Assembly: GCF_026151205.1 (NCBI RefSeq)
Contig: NC_087084.1
Coordinates: 14,276,235 to 14,340,234 of the forward strand
Source: Bolinopsis microptera
Lineage: Eukaryota; Ctenophora; Tentaculata; Lobata; Bolinopsidae
Length of the DNA stretch: 64,000 nucleotides
Direction of reading: 5' to 3'
Shown: positions 21,450 to 33,100 of the stretch, in pieces
Position numbering within the stretch: position 1 is the first letter of the stretch
Layout of the letters: each line of letters starts with the position of its first letter
The notes under the pieces: generated by a model
Seen by the model: only the letters and a program-made list of their open reading frames with translations
Database searches by the model: none
What the model was told of the DNA's origin: nothing
Program-made: the position numbers and the translations under genes

Positions 21450-23494
21450 CTCTCTTTCTGCAGAAGTGGGAGGAGTGTAGGCGGACCCCGTACTCTTTTG
21501 TTCGATGTTACGTGATGTGTACAGCAGAAAATCAGGTGGTTGTGGTTGGAGGGGACCACTCTACAGGTGACCACTTATTTTGTTTAGACCACTGACAATT
21601 TATAAATATTTTAAAATATCTTGTTGAGACTTCAGCTGCTTTTTACCACATTTTAAAAAGTGGCGTGTGATACATTTTGTACTGGTTGATCGATCATGAC
21701 GTCATAAGTTCCACAATGAATGATTGATGAAGTGCCAAACCACTTTGTTTGTACCACAATTCTGGTGCACTGCACAGCTGAAACAGTGAGCATTAACGAC
21801 CGACCAAACAACTGCTTTTTTTTGCGGTGAACTGTTATCAATTTTATTCAAGCAGTGAACTGATATCGAATTTATTTAAGCAGTGACACCAATATGATGC
21901 CTTGCCGAGATAGCAATTTAAATTTTAAACACCCCGCACAAGACTGGTGCAAATTTAGCCATGCTCCCAAGTCCCAACCCAAGGCTCTTATCATTCCTAG
22001 AAATATGTATACTTTCCTTTTCATGGAATGGTTCTTAAACCCTGAAACCTTCTCCGTCAGGCAGATCTGTGATACGGTACGATCAGCTGGAGGATACTTG
22101 GTACACTGGCACAGCATTACCCAGATTCTGTGATAGGTTCAGCGGTGTTCACATCAAGGATACACTCTATATCGGTAGGATACTATACAGGATTCAGTTG
22201 TTGCACTTTGAACCTAAACAAATGGCAACCAATTACTTGTCGGATGAACCAAATGATTTGATTCGTCTGGTCAACCGGATTTTTTATTGCTGATCGGTAA
22301 GGAATTTTTCACCCGTTCAACTCTTAGTCTCCACCACAGAAACCAAAACCCCTCTGACCGTAAAAGTCAGTGATTTTGACAAATAATAAACCTACTTTTC
22401 AGTGGGACAAAGCCAAAAAGAGGATATAATAGTACAGTACTACACAATAGAGACGAATACCTGGGAAGTGATAGAGGAGCCTGACCAGGGACCCTATGAT
22501 GTCCCTGTCTCCGCTGCTAATAATAACAATATGGTTTATATACTGGGGGGCCAGGCTCCAACTGAAGACAGGTGGGCAACATTCCTTTGTTTTGAGGGAG
22601 AATCATGTCTTGCTCTCTTCCTCCTAATGTTTAGTTTTCGAAATGAGTAACAATTTTTATTGCAGGCCAGAAGAAGGATCCATATTGTTTAGGTTTAATC
22701 CTAGTTTTGAGAACGCAACCGTTCTCCACCCACTCCCCAGCTGCTGTATCAGTTAGTTTCTCTTTTTACTTTCACTTTCGCTTTCATTTTCACTAACCCC
22801 TAATATGAAGCTGCTGTATCAGTATTTTGTTTTTTCTTTCTTACGTTTTTATTTTGTTCTTAGTTACAGCTTCTACTTAATAATATCATCAAGTCCCTAC
22901 CCCAACACTAACAACACTAACAACACTAACAACACTAACAACACTAACAACACTAACAACACTAACAACACTAGAACAACACTAACAACACTAACAACAC
23001 TAACAACACTAACAACACTAACAACACTAACAACACTAACAACACTAACAACACTAACAACACTAACAACACTAACAACACTAACAACACTAACAACACT
23101 AACAACACTAACAACACTAACAACACTAACAACACTAACAACACTAACAACACTAACAACACTAACAACACTAACAACACTAACAACACTAACAACACTA
23201 ACAACACTAACAACACTAACAGCACTAACAACACTAACAACACTAACAACACTAACAACACTAACAACACTAACAACACTAACAACACTAACAACACTAA
23301 CAACACTAACAACAACCCACCCAGATGCAAAGCTTGTATCAGTGCAAGACAAGTTGTACAGTGTAGGAGGTATAGAGAAAGGTCTGGTTCTAGACGTGAT
23401 AAACAAATACTGTCCTCTCACGGATTCCTGGTCCGTATTGGAGTGGAAGTTTCCCTGGCACACCAAAAGATTTTCTGTCACCACTCTCTCATGA
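19437..23494 (+). CDS. BTB-BACK-Kelch protein (KLHL family), 8 exons, one apparent 1-nt deletion
   Basis: Probable substrate adaptor for a cullin-3 ubiquitin ligase. My exon model: 19437-20045, 20995-21123, 21249-21371, 21464-21566, 22061-22296, 22403-22571, 22666-22745 and 23325-23494; all joints have AG/GT and compatible phase, giving about 539 aa, normal for KLHL proteins. BTB domain at residues 15-125 (FCDVTL, AHKIVLAS, FIYTG); BACK about 130-255, crossing intron 1; Kelch blades follow, with VVVVGG, VYILGG and LYSVGG cores. Exon 5 ends out of phase: TTTTTT at 22280-22285 needs one more T, otherwise a TGA stops at 22291. The exon 7 donor (GTATCA) and exon 2 acceptor are weak. Introns 1, 3 and 7 hold repeats. 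Confidence 0.85.
20226..20479 (+). repeat. 99-bp tandem repeat in Kelch intron 1 containing (TTTCAC)n
   Basis: About 2.6 copies of a 99-bp unit: CAGTTAACCAGTACGGATAT, a G-rich segment, AAGATC, a (TTTCAC) run, then TTTATCTCTATCTG. The pyrimidine run followed by CTGCAG looks like a 3' splice site and is repeated twice. The open frame through it is not conserved with any Kelch exon. Confidence 0.8.
20671..20825 (-). pseudogene. 3'-terminal fragment of a LINE ORF2
   Basis: The minus strand encodes GRPKQSYLSMLLKEV, then ELRTLMRDRDIWRGL, then a stop. This is the typical C-terminus of a LINE ORF2 (basic GRP stretch, then MxDRxxW). Only about 50 codons remain and the upstream reverse transcriptase is missing, as expected of a severely 5'-truncated insertion. 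The same tail occurs on the plus strand at about 62045-62130. Confidence 0.7.
20829..20999 (+). repeat. 68-bp repeat, 2.5 copies, ending at the Kelch exon 2 acceptor
   Basis: The unit TTTAATGAATCAGGGATACG plus about 48 more bases is present twice in full and then as a partial third copy whose GGGATACGAAG forms the inferred acceptor of exon 2 at 20994/20995. Two decoy copies of the acceptor therefore lie upstream. Confidence 0.7.
21404..21463 (+). repeat. (TTTCAC)n run forming the pyrimidine tract of Kelch exon 4
   Basis: Eight or so TTTCAC units run into TTTCTCTCTTTCTGCAG, the acceptor of exon 4 (exon begins 21464). The microsatellite therefore acts as the polypyrimidine tract. A degenerate TTTCAC run also lies in intron 7 (22760-22796), bracketed by a direct repeat AGCTGCTGTATCAGT at 22739 and 22807. 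Confidence 0.75.
22904..23317 (+). repeat. 9-bp tandem array (AACAACACT)n in Kelch intron 7, about 45 copies
   Basis: Nearly perfect AACAACACT units run to within 10 bp of the exon 8 acceptor (CCCACCCAG, 23324). It is open in several frames on both strands only because 9 is a multiple of three. It replaces the normal pyrimidine tract with an A/C-rich one. Confidence 0.95.
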
Positions 23495-23905
23495 TGATTA
23501 ATTACTATACACTCGACTGTCACGTGAATTTTTCAACTCGTTCTCTAGCTGGCCCTGAACGACTATTCGGGGGCTCTTTTAGAAAAATCTCGGAGATCGA
23601 CTGTAGAGCGATTTAGCACGCTCGACCACTCTCTCATGAGACTATTTCAAGAAAATTTCTGATTTCTGATTTTTTCTGAATAGACTCAGTGATGAAAATG
23701 TTTAAATGGAGGTTGATAGGTAAATCACGTATTGATACGTATCTCTCATGAGACTGCCACAGAAATCGGGAAACTTGTTTTGTTGTTTGATTATTTGTTT
23801 GGTGGTAGAGAAACTATTTTTTCTTTTATTGATTGTTTCCTCATCTTTCAGTGAACAGCACTTAATCTACTTGTCAATCAATTGGTATATATACCAATGT
23901 TTATA

Positions 23906-24672
23906 CAGGGTGGGCCAAAAGTCAGTGTGCAAACGTTGTGTCTTATACCTCCGCCGTGTTTTATATTTGAGAGCTGTTGCTTTGCAGATGGCATACTGTA
24001 CTTACTGGTTCGAGGATTCCGTCGTCAAAATTTGAAAATTCGAATATTTTAGACCACGCCCATTCAATATTAAAACACCTATATTGTTTTCTCTGAACAT
24101 GCTGAACGCCTAATTTTTTCAGAGACCGTAGATTACCAAATGTTGCATATGATCTGAAAACATGAGGCAAAACGGATTAGAAATGACGAAGTTATCAAGC
24201 ATTTTGTGTATCTCGTTAACAAAATTGACTGGGTGATTATGTGACACCGTGACACGACACCTTAATTGGGCACCCTTAACAATTCCCATAATGTTTAACG
24301 GGGTAGTTAACGGGGTCACCTTATCACGTGATTAGGTAAACCAATCACCTGATCACACGTAATGAATAAACTCGTTATGCTTCATATCTCGGTCATCTGA
24401 GAAGCTACAGTTCTAATTCTTTCAGGACAAACGTAATTCGAATGGCCAAACACAATTCAATAACATTTAGCTTGATCCGACTATCCAAACTATCAAATAA
24501 ATGTGAAAATGAACCTCCATTTGAAAAAAATGAACGCGAATATTTTTCGAGTTGACAAATTCCTCGAACCAGTGGTGGTACTAAGTCATACCAGAAGGAA
24601 GTATTTCAATTGGGCACTCAGTGACTGAGCAATTAAGGCCAACGTTTGCACACTGACTTTTGGCCCACCCTG
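23906..24672. mobile_element. Mariner-type non-autonomous element, 767 bp, 32-bp perfect inverted repeats
   Basis: Left end CAGGGTGGGCCAAAAGTCAG... (23906-23937) and right end (24641-24672) are perfect 32-bp inverted repeats, with TA on each side. CAGGGTGG termini with a TA duplication are typical of mariner-like elements. The interior has no transposase frame. Identical ends suggest a recent insertion, about 400 bp downstream of the Kelch gene. Confidence 0.85.
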
Positions 24673-25327
24673 TATATAAACAAAATAAGGGCACGAATGA
24701 ATTGTTGATGGTTTTTATTGATTCATAATAAATTGAAATGACACAATTCAAAATGTTCGATTTATAAAAAGTCATGCTGTGAACAAATCTTTTAAATTTC
24801 CATTCCATTCCAAACGGCTGTCACCATAGGCTCAATATTATGAAACAAAATTAGGATTGCAAAGGCAGCGCCAGTCACATTTAAGCATGACATGCATTAC
24901 AGTGCATACACGAGCTTATGATCAAATTATTCGAGGATCGTTTTCTGAACAGCACCTGTGGGGGGCTCATTAATGCACTAAATACCATCACCATTCCTAG
25001 CACGTTTCAATATGAACAGTAGTCCTGTAGTCACGTGGGGTGCATGCTTGTGTCTCCATGATCCATTTAATAGTTCAGTATCTCCAAAATGGTAATAAAA
25101 TGGAAAAACGTCTGAAAAATGTCTATTTAACATTATGAAAACTAATTATATGATAACTGCATCTGCTTCGACTTTGTTAAAAACTCGATGCTTGTAAAAT
25201 TCAATTGCACTGCTTGATGGTCGAGGAATGTATATGATTTTGTTCTTTCTTTTGAGCTGTTCAATGTACGAATTACTTTGTGAAATCATGAGTTTTTGCG
25301 TTGTTTGATTGAGCCGAAGATCCCAAA
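24673..25327. other. Spacer upstream of coiled-coil gene
   Basis: No ORF or repeat of note. It presumably contains the promoter and 5' UTR of the gene starting at 25328; I see no clear TATA or initiator to place the start site. Confidence 0.4.
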
Positions 25328-26869
25328 ATGACGAAGATAAACTACCGGACGGAGTACAAGGCAGCAAAGCACCAAATATCCGAGCTACAGACTCAGATAG
25401 CTACACTCCGGGATCGGCTTGATGTTCTACGGAAAGCTAAAAATCAGACCATCCTAAAAACAGAAATCGTCAACAGGAACATCGCTGAACCAGTTTTCGG
25501 GCAGGCTCCAAACAGTAACGATGATGTCCTGCCGGTTGCACCAACGATTCTCACGAGAGACGTGGCTCTGAATACAGATCCGATGAAGCCACCAACCCCA
25601 CCACCAGCAGCACCTCCACCCACCTCACCTACGAGAATGCAGAGAAAGCGAGTTAAAGACAACTGGTCACAATGTAAGATTTTCACTGCGACTAAAGTTT
25701 GTCAGGTCGCATTTGTACAGACGTGTCACTGTGAAGGTGTTAACGACCCAGACTCCCCAGTCCCCAAAGCAAAAACCCCGGTCAGTCTCCCCAAGATCCC
25801 CCACCCCAGTAACCACGTGGGTGTGAGGTCAGCTGTCTCCACCCCAGTCCCGGAGCTTAGAACAATCAGCAGGATGAAGACCATGGACTTTATCTCCTCC
25901 GAGAGTCATGCTGCGGAGATAGCAGCACTGGAAGCAGCTTTCAAAGCAGAAAGGGAAAAACAGATGAGCATTCACTCCCGGGAAGCAGCAGCATTGAGGA
26001 ATACTATTCAAAGTATGACATCTTCTCTGAAAGCAGCGGTGGAGGAGAATGTGAAACAAACAATCAACGCACCCAATGGAGCCTCTGTGTTCCATCTGTA
26101 TGCTGAGGAGAAGAAACGGATGGAAGAACAAGTAAGTGATTTCGGACCTTTACCGTTAGTCAAAATTAATTCGACATTTAGCGTCATCTAGCGTCATCTA
26201 GCGTGAAATGACGCCTGATGATGATAGATGACGCTAGATGTCGAATTTCAACTAACGGTAAAGGTCCGTGATTTCATCCTCTGCAAATTTATTTCATGTT
26301 CTGATCCGTATAGCAAAGTTATTCAATGTCATAGCAAAAGTTACTAATTTTAAAGTAATTCTTGCGTACTGATATCTAAAATTCAGGTGAGACATATCAA
26401 TTTAGAGAACAACAAGTTAAAAGTCAAAGTGAAGAAGCTTACACAGGTACGTGTAGATGTAAATTTTAAATCAGTACTTTTCTTCGACTGATGGTTTTAT
26501 TGTCGACTGTTGGAATTGAAAATCACATTATTGTATCATTTTTATGGCTGCATTGATTGCGGAAAGCATTGAAATAGGGTCAGATCTTATTTGTCAACGT
26601 TATGATATGTACTATCACAGGAACTAAAGGACCAGGAAGAAGAGATGGAAGTGAACGAAGAAAGCTTCAAGAAACACTACGTAGAAACTTGGGACTCCCA
26701 ATACCGGTCCTGGATGACGAAGACTGAAGCAAAGATGAACTTCCTAAGAAGCTCAAATGAGAACATGCAGACATTTCTGATGAAGAATGCCAGACATCTG
26801 CCGTTTGCAGCATCTGAAGAGTTGAAGATATATAACGAGTACGGAGAGAAAGTTTCTGTTTTCCAGTGA
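25328..26869 (+). CDS. Coiled-coil protein of unknown function, 3 exons, about 370 aa
   Basis: Exons 25328-26131, 26387-26446 and 26621-26869, all joined in phase 0 with good GTAAGT or GTACGT donors and AG acceptors. The N-terminus (EYKAAKHQISELQTQIATL) is a short coiled coil. Residues 80-190 are Pro-rich, with PPTPPPAAPPP and a cluster of Cys and His near 120-140. Residues about 195-345 are a second, longer helical region rich in Glu, Lys and Met. The C-terminus is short and not repetitive. No signal peptide or membrane segment, so probably cytoplasmic or cytoskeletal. I do not recognise the family. A MITE sits directly after the exon 1 donor. Confidence 0.75.
26144..26267. mobile_element. 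124-bp palindromic MITE in intron 1, perfect 8-bp target duplication
   Basis: Inverted termini GGACCTTTACCGTTAGT and its complement; target duplication GTGATTTC at 26136-26143 and 26268-26275. The interior is made of AGCGTCATCTA-type inverted motifs. The left target duplication overlaps the donor of exon 1 (GTAAGTGATTTC), so the insertion point is 12 bp inside the intron. An 8-bp duplication suggests mobilisation by an hAT-like transposase. Confidence 0.8.
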
Positions 26870-27123
26870 AGTGATTTTTATATAGCAACCAATTTGTTGA
26901 GATCTCTCTTAAATTTGGGAATTTCTGAATCAAGCACGATTTGCGTATACACTATACAGACAATGAATTATTCGAGTTTTACTGAAAAATGTGTTTACTT
27001 ATCATTAAAAATTGGGCGAAGTTAAATCATTGACCTTCAAACTATTCATCTTATTCTGTTAAGTAATCTTACATAAATACATTCAACATTGATCATCAAG
27101 CTCTTTCATTCATTATAGAGTCT

Positions 27124-30100
27124 TCAAAAATCAAAATCGTCCTGGCTGTAGATATTAGTGAATGAGAAGATCTGACGAGCAGAGCCGTCACATTTGTCAA
27201 GGAATAGTTTGGGTTTGGAAGGGTCTCCTACGGAGAGACACAGCTGCGATTCAGCGTGTATAATCTGCTGGGTCTGTAAAAAGAGTTTTTAGTGGAGGAA
27301 TTCGTGGTAACCCTGGTAACCAGCACAAAATTCGTGAGTTAATACGCATGATTTCTGTAGGAACGGCAAGACATGCTTCAGATAAGAGCTAAATGTATTT
27401 GAATTAAACAAATCATCTTAATTTGGTTATTCAGATAGTTGTTTGTTCCAATGCGAATCGATATTGAATGTTGATACATGGATATTATGATTACTTACTG
27501 AACTATAATGCCACTTCTGATTTCCACCAAGGCCATGACAAGGCCACAAAGAAACTCTCTTCAAGGTTTTAGCATTAGCATCCGGGATTGAGGCGTCCAG
27601 ACAGTTCTCTAGAGAAATAACCTCATACTTCTTAGAATACATCCACACCTGGCGTATTATCATTCATTATGTTTCTACAAAACGATATTCATCGAAACAA
27701 ATTTCATACCTAGAACAATTTGATAATGTCAAATTAAACTACATTTGTAATCAGACAAATTCAGCTACTTTTCCTAAATGATACAGCTACTCTCTAACTC
27801 TCTGAAGAGATATCGGTCAGACAATTTATAACTGAAATGTAAAGAAAATGTGAAATAAAACAAGTGTCAGCGCTCACAAACCTGGTTGGTATATCCTGAA
27901 AAAGTGAAATAAAACAAGTGTCAGCGCTAACAAACCTGGTTGGTATATCCTGAAAAAGTGAAATAAAACAAGTGTCAGCGCTAACAAACCTGGTTGGTAT
28001 ATCCTGAAAAAGTGAAATAAAACAAGTGTCAGCGCTAACAAACCTGGTTGGTATATCCTGAAAAAGTGAGATAAAACAAGTTGCAAGTGTCAGCGCTAAC
28101 AAACCTGGTTGGTGTATCCTGAAAAAGTGAAATAAAACAAGTGTCAGTGCTAACAAACCTGGTTGGTGTACCCGGGTTCTCGTTTAGGAAGACATCTATA
28201 GTGACTAACTGTATCATTAGCTTTCCTTTTACCAAGTGTATCTACACACTGTCCTATTTTATTGTTACGTATCTGGGGAGAGGTTGTAATTGTATCTACT
28301 AAACATTCCAAAACTTTGTCTTTTTCTCGATAATGTGGTAACTTGTTATTATATCTAGTGAAAACTGAAATTTCAATCATTGGTGGCTGCAGTATTTTTA
28401 TTTTCAAGACCACCTCAGTTAATACAATTATGTAAGAACAACTTTCATATATGGAAAGAACATTGCCTCACCTGGCCTGAAGCCAGCAACTTTTTCTCAG
28501 TGGGTAACATAGGCAACAAGTTCTCCAGATACCAATCAAAGGATTTGCAGTTCAGTCTTTTCCGGAGGTTCACTCTGGAGGAGATATCTCCGATGTCTAG
28601 ATCTTTAGCGAGGGGTACAAACCGATAGAACAGGTCCTTGTGGCCATCCAACCATACCTGATCAAGCAAACAGGTTATGTTGTTTGCTTGGACCGCAAAA
28701 CTGTCATTTAAACCTAGAATTATCATCGTACTACCCACTATCTTATTAAAAACGTGTGCTTCTCATTACCCTAATACGTATTATACTCAAAGTAAAACGA
28801 CACTTAATATTCTTATTCTTCACTGACCTCGACAGCTCTGGCATAATTCCTGTAAAGGGTTAGTATCTGGCTCTCGCCTCCAAAACTGTAAGGGGCTCTG
28901 TCCCTGAAGATGTGCCCAACTCGTGAGCACGGCATTGATAACAGACGTCCACCACACATCCAAATCTGAGGAAGATAATATGATCAATATATTGAAACAC
29001 AAGGATATATTTTGAAGCTAAACCAATTGTTATGTTCGAGCAAAAGGAAAGGTTCGTAAAAAGCTAAAATTTGACATAACTCACTAGCTGAAGTAGCTCT
29101 GATACATCGGATTAGAACCTGTAAGACTGGCTTCCAGCTCGCCATTTTTGAGATTCAAGCAAATCGAGGATGTTCAAAGGGTGCAAGATGTTAAGGTCGA
29201 CAAAATACCAGTGGAAACTATTTCGTAGGAACATAACTCAATTATAGCTGAAGTAGCCCTGATACATCATATTAGAACCTGTAAGACTGGCCTCCAGCTC
29301 GCCATTTTTGAGATTCCAGCAAATCGAGGATGTTCAAACGGTGCAAGATGTTCAGCTCGACAAAATACCGGTGGAAACTATTTCGTAGGCCCTAAAATGA
29401 GTCCTCCAGATCCAGTCATAGCCTCTAAAGGTTAAATATCTACATGAGTGGTCGAACAAAAAGATATGTAATATTTAATGTTAAAAATTCTCCTCAGAAT
29501 TCATCTCACCCGGAAGCTCATCTCCATGTTCTCGCCACCCCAGATGTTCATGTCAGTATCATATGTTCCTATCTCCTCAAAGTAGGACCTGTCTATTGCA
29601 AACAATCCTCCTGCCATAACGGGAGCACTGAAATCAAGACGTAGTCAGAGATTTTTAAATGAGGTTACTGACTAGCTACTGATTCCAGCGGTCTTATCGT
29701 CCGGTGACGGATATATTCATTTAAGGTTTAAAAATCTGCTTTATTTTGTATTATTTTAGTATCCGAATATTAAAAGAAGATAAATGTCTTACATGAGGGG
29801 TTCTGTGAAGTTCTTTTGTTCTACTTGCTGCCAGTAGAACGTGAAACTCCAGTCAAATGCACCAACCTGAAAATTAACAGATCAGACTAACTTACAACTT
29901 ATTGAGAAAAAAATTAAGTCAGTCCTGCTAATGTGAATGTTGCAAAATTTTCAACTTTGAGTGTCCTTCAAATAAAAGAGTGGAAAGAGAATTGATCGGA
30001 AAAATATCCATGTTTTAATATTTATTATCCGTAAAACTGTGAAGATCAAAAAATCCTCAAAACAGATTTCAAAACGAACCTGGGGATTTGCTTGTCTGTA

Positions 30101-33100
30101 CTCGAAAGTATCGAACATTATTACATCTATGATAGGACTAGGTACTGTTGTTTTATCTTTCTTCACTTCGTACAGCAGCGGTTCTACCCACCCACTGTTA
30201 CACTAAGAGTACGTGTTATTTTCGAAGTGAGATAATGCGAAGAAGATTGCGCATTCTATGGAACTTTTTACGATCTAATGACCGAACAAGTAAATATGCT
30301 CAATGCTACAGTTAATCCTATCCAAATCATTAAAAATCGATACCCATACAACTGATCAACTATAAACTCCACTCCAAGCTTTGAAACCCCATTAATAAAG
30401 CAACCACTCTTATCCCTGTCTCACCTCACAGTGACTGTCCAGGAATATCATAACCTCCCCCGTAGCTCTAGCTGCTCCGAACAGTCTAGCCTTTATCAAG
30501 CCACTCCTCTTTGGGAGTCGGACATGGCTCGTCTTTATCAGCTTGCTTAGCTCGTAGTCTAGCGTTTTTAGTTCACCTGGGTTAGGGTTAGGCTTAGCTC
30601 GTAGTCTAGCGTTTTTAGTTCACCTGGGTTAGGGTTAGGCTTAGCTCGTAGTCTAGCGTTTTTAGTTCACCTGGGTTAGGGTTAGGCTTAGCTCGTAGTC
30701 TAGCGTTTTTAGTTCACCTGGGTTAGGGTTAGGCTTAGCTCGTAGTCTAGCGTTTTTAGTTCACCTGGGTTAGGGTTAGGCTTAGCTCGTAGTCTAGCGT
30801 TTTTAGTTCACCTGGGTTAGGGTTAGGCTTAGCTAGCTCGTAGTCTAGCGTTTTTTAGTTCACCTGGGTTAGGGTTAGGCTTAGCTCGTAGTTTAGCGTT
30901 TTTAGTTCACCTGGGTTAGGGTTAGGCTTAGCTCGTAGTCTAGCGTTTTTAGTTCACCTGGGTTAGGGTTAGGCTTAGCTCGTAGTCTAGCGTTTTTAGT
31001 TCACCTGGGTTAGGGTTAGGCTTAGCTCGTAGTCTAGCGTTTTTAGTTCACCTGGGTTAGGGTTAGGCTTAGCTCGTAGTCTAGCGTTTTTAGTTCACCT
31101 GGGTTAGGGTTAGGCTTAGCTCGTAGTCTAGCGTTTTTAGTTCACCTGGGTTAGGGTTAGGCTTAGCTCGTAGTCTAGCGTTTTTAGTTCACCTGGGTTA
31201 GGGTTAGGCTTAGCTCGTAGTCTAGCGTTTTTAGTTCACCTGGGTTAGGGTTAGGCTTAGCTCGTAGTCTAGCGTTTTTAGTTCACCTGGGTTAGGGTTA
31301 GGCTTAGGCTTAGCTCGTAGTCTAGCGTTTTTAGTTCACCTGGGTTAGACTTAGGCTTAGCTCGTAGTCTAGCGTTTTTAGTTCACCTGGGTTAGGGTTA
31401 GGCTTAGCTCGTAGTCTAGCGTTTTTAGTTCACCTGGGTTAGGGTTAGGCTTAGGCTTAGCTCGTAGTCTAGCGTTTTTAGTTCACCTGGGTTAGGGTTA
31501 GGCTTAGCTCGTAGTCTAGCGTTTTTAGTTCACCTGGGCTAGGGTTAGGCTTAGCTCGTAGTCTAGCGTTTTTAGTTCACCTGGGTTAGGGATAGGCTTA
31601 GCTCGCAGTCTAGCGTTTTTAGTTCACCTGGGTTAGGGATAGGCTTAGCTCGTAGTCTAGCGTTTTTAGTTCACCTGGGTTAGGCCTAGGGTTAGGCTTA
31701 GCTCGTAGTCTAGCGTTTTTAGTTCACCTGGGTTAGGGATAGGCTTAGCTCGTAGTCTAGCGTTTTTAGTTCACCTGGGTTAGGGTTAGGCTTAGCTCGT
31801 AGTCTAGCGTTTTTAGTTCACCTGGGTTAGGGTTAGGCTTAGCTCGTAGTCTAGCGTTTTTAGTTCACCTGGGTTAGGGTTAGGCTTAGCTCGTAGTCTA
31901 GCGTTTTTAGTTCACCTGGGTTAGGCTTAGGCTTAGCTCGTAGTCTAGCGTTTTTAGTTCACCTGGGTTAGGGTTAGGCTTAGCTCGTAGTCTAGCGTTT
32001 TTAGTTCACCTGGGTTAGGGTTAGGCTTAGGCTTAGCTCGTAGTCTAGCGTTTTTAGTTCACCTGGGTTTCAGCAGATCAGTAGTGTTGTTAAAAGGACA
32101 ATAAAGCATGCTTAGAACTTATGAAAAGGAAGCTAACACTAGTGGTAACTCCATAACTTTAGGAATTATAAAAAACTGTTTTACGAACCTGCATCACTAA
32201 AATCATCAACAAGTAAAATCTCTTTCAGTAGATGGGGAGGTGTTTTATCCAGTACGCTGTGTACAGTACGTAATAGAACCGTAAGAGCCTCGTTATGGAA
32301 CACTATTATTACACTCGCTACAGGTAAGTTGTGGGGGTACATTAGATCCGCACATCTGAGGGGAGGAGAGGGGTTATGGAACTTTCTCGAAAGATAGTAC
32401 ATGTCTTTTACCTGTTTTTACGATAGAGGCCGTGAAAATAACATGAGTATAAATTCCGAATAAAGAAAAATAAATTCTTCATGTCGCACGGTGACTATGC
32501 AATATACATGTAACCTTAATGTAAGGTTCAACTCACCCTTCAGACCGCGTGTCAGGTATCTCTCTATTAAGCGGAGTCTGATCGCTCTTAAAGGAGTTAA
32601 ACCGATGTTTCTTCATCGCCAGATCCGTCAGACTCTTTCTCTCTTTCAAAGCAACATGACGCTTATAAAACGGACCATACACAGGAGTAGCATCAGATAC
32701 CCCCATATACGACAGCTCAAAATAGTCAAAGTTAAACAGGCTGACATATAGCACGTAGAACACTGCCCACGTGGAGATAACGTAGCCTACACCCCACAAC
32801 AACTTACCATGAGTCTTAACAAGGGGCTTCAAGTGAGCTGAATAATGTTTGGTTAATATCCCGTATTGTTTCTTTACAAGTACTCGCACAGGTCTCAACT
32901 GATCGTTGTTGGTGTGCTTTATAAGCAGTCTCCATAGAAACTGCCAGAGGATGGAACACTGCATGACTAGGATCACTCGGAGAGCCCTACAGATCACTGT
33001 TAGATCCCCCACCGCCTTCTTAGCTTCTTCCAGCTGCTTCCCATCCAGAACATTAGATACGTGATCAGTAAGCTCATCTGATCCTGCGGGTTTTGTTCTG

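Noticed and set aside
22805..23523. 200-codon ORFs of Leu/Thr or Val/Ser repeats on both strands
   Set aside because: Reading of the 9-bp array in Kelch intron 7; only the last 56 codons (exon 8) are real.
30548..32072. Telomere-like TTAGGG repeats
   Set aside because: Only two or so hexamers per 47-bp unit, in a gene intron; the unit is defined by the exon boundary, so it is not a telomere or interstitial telomere block.
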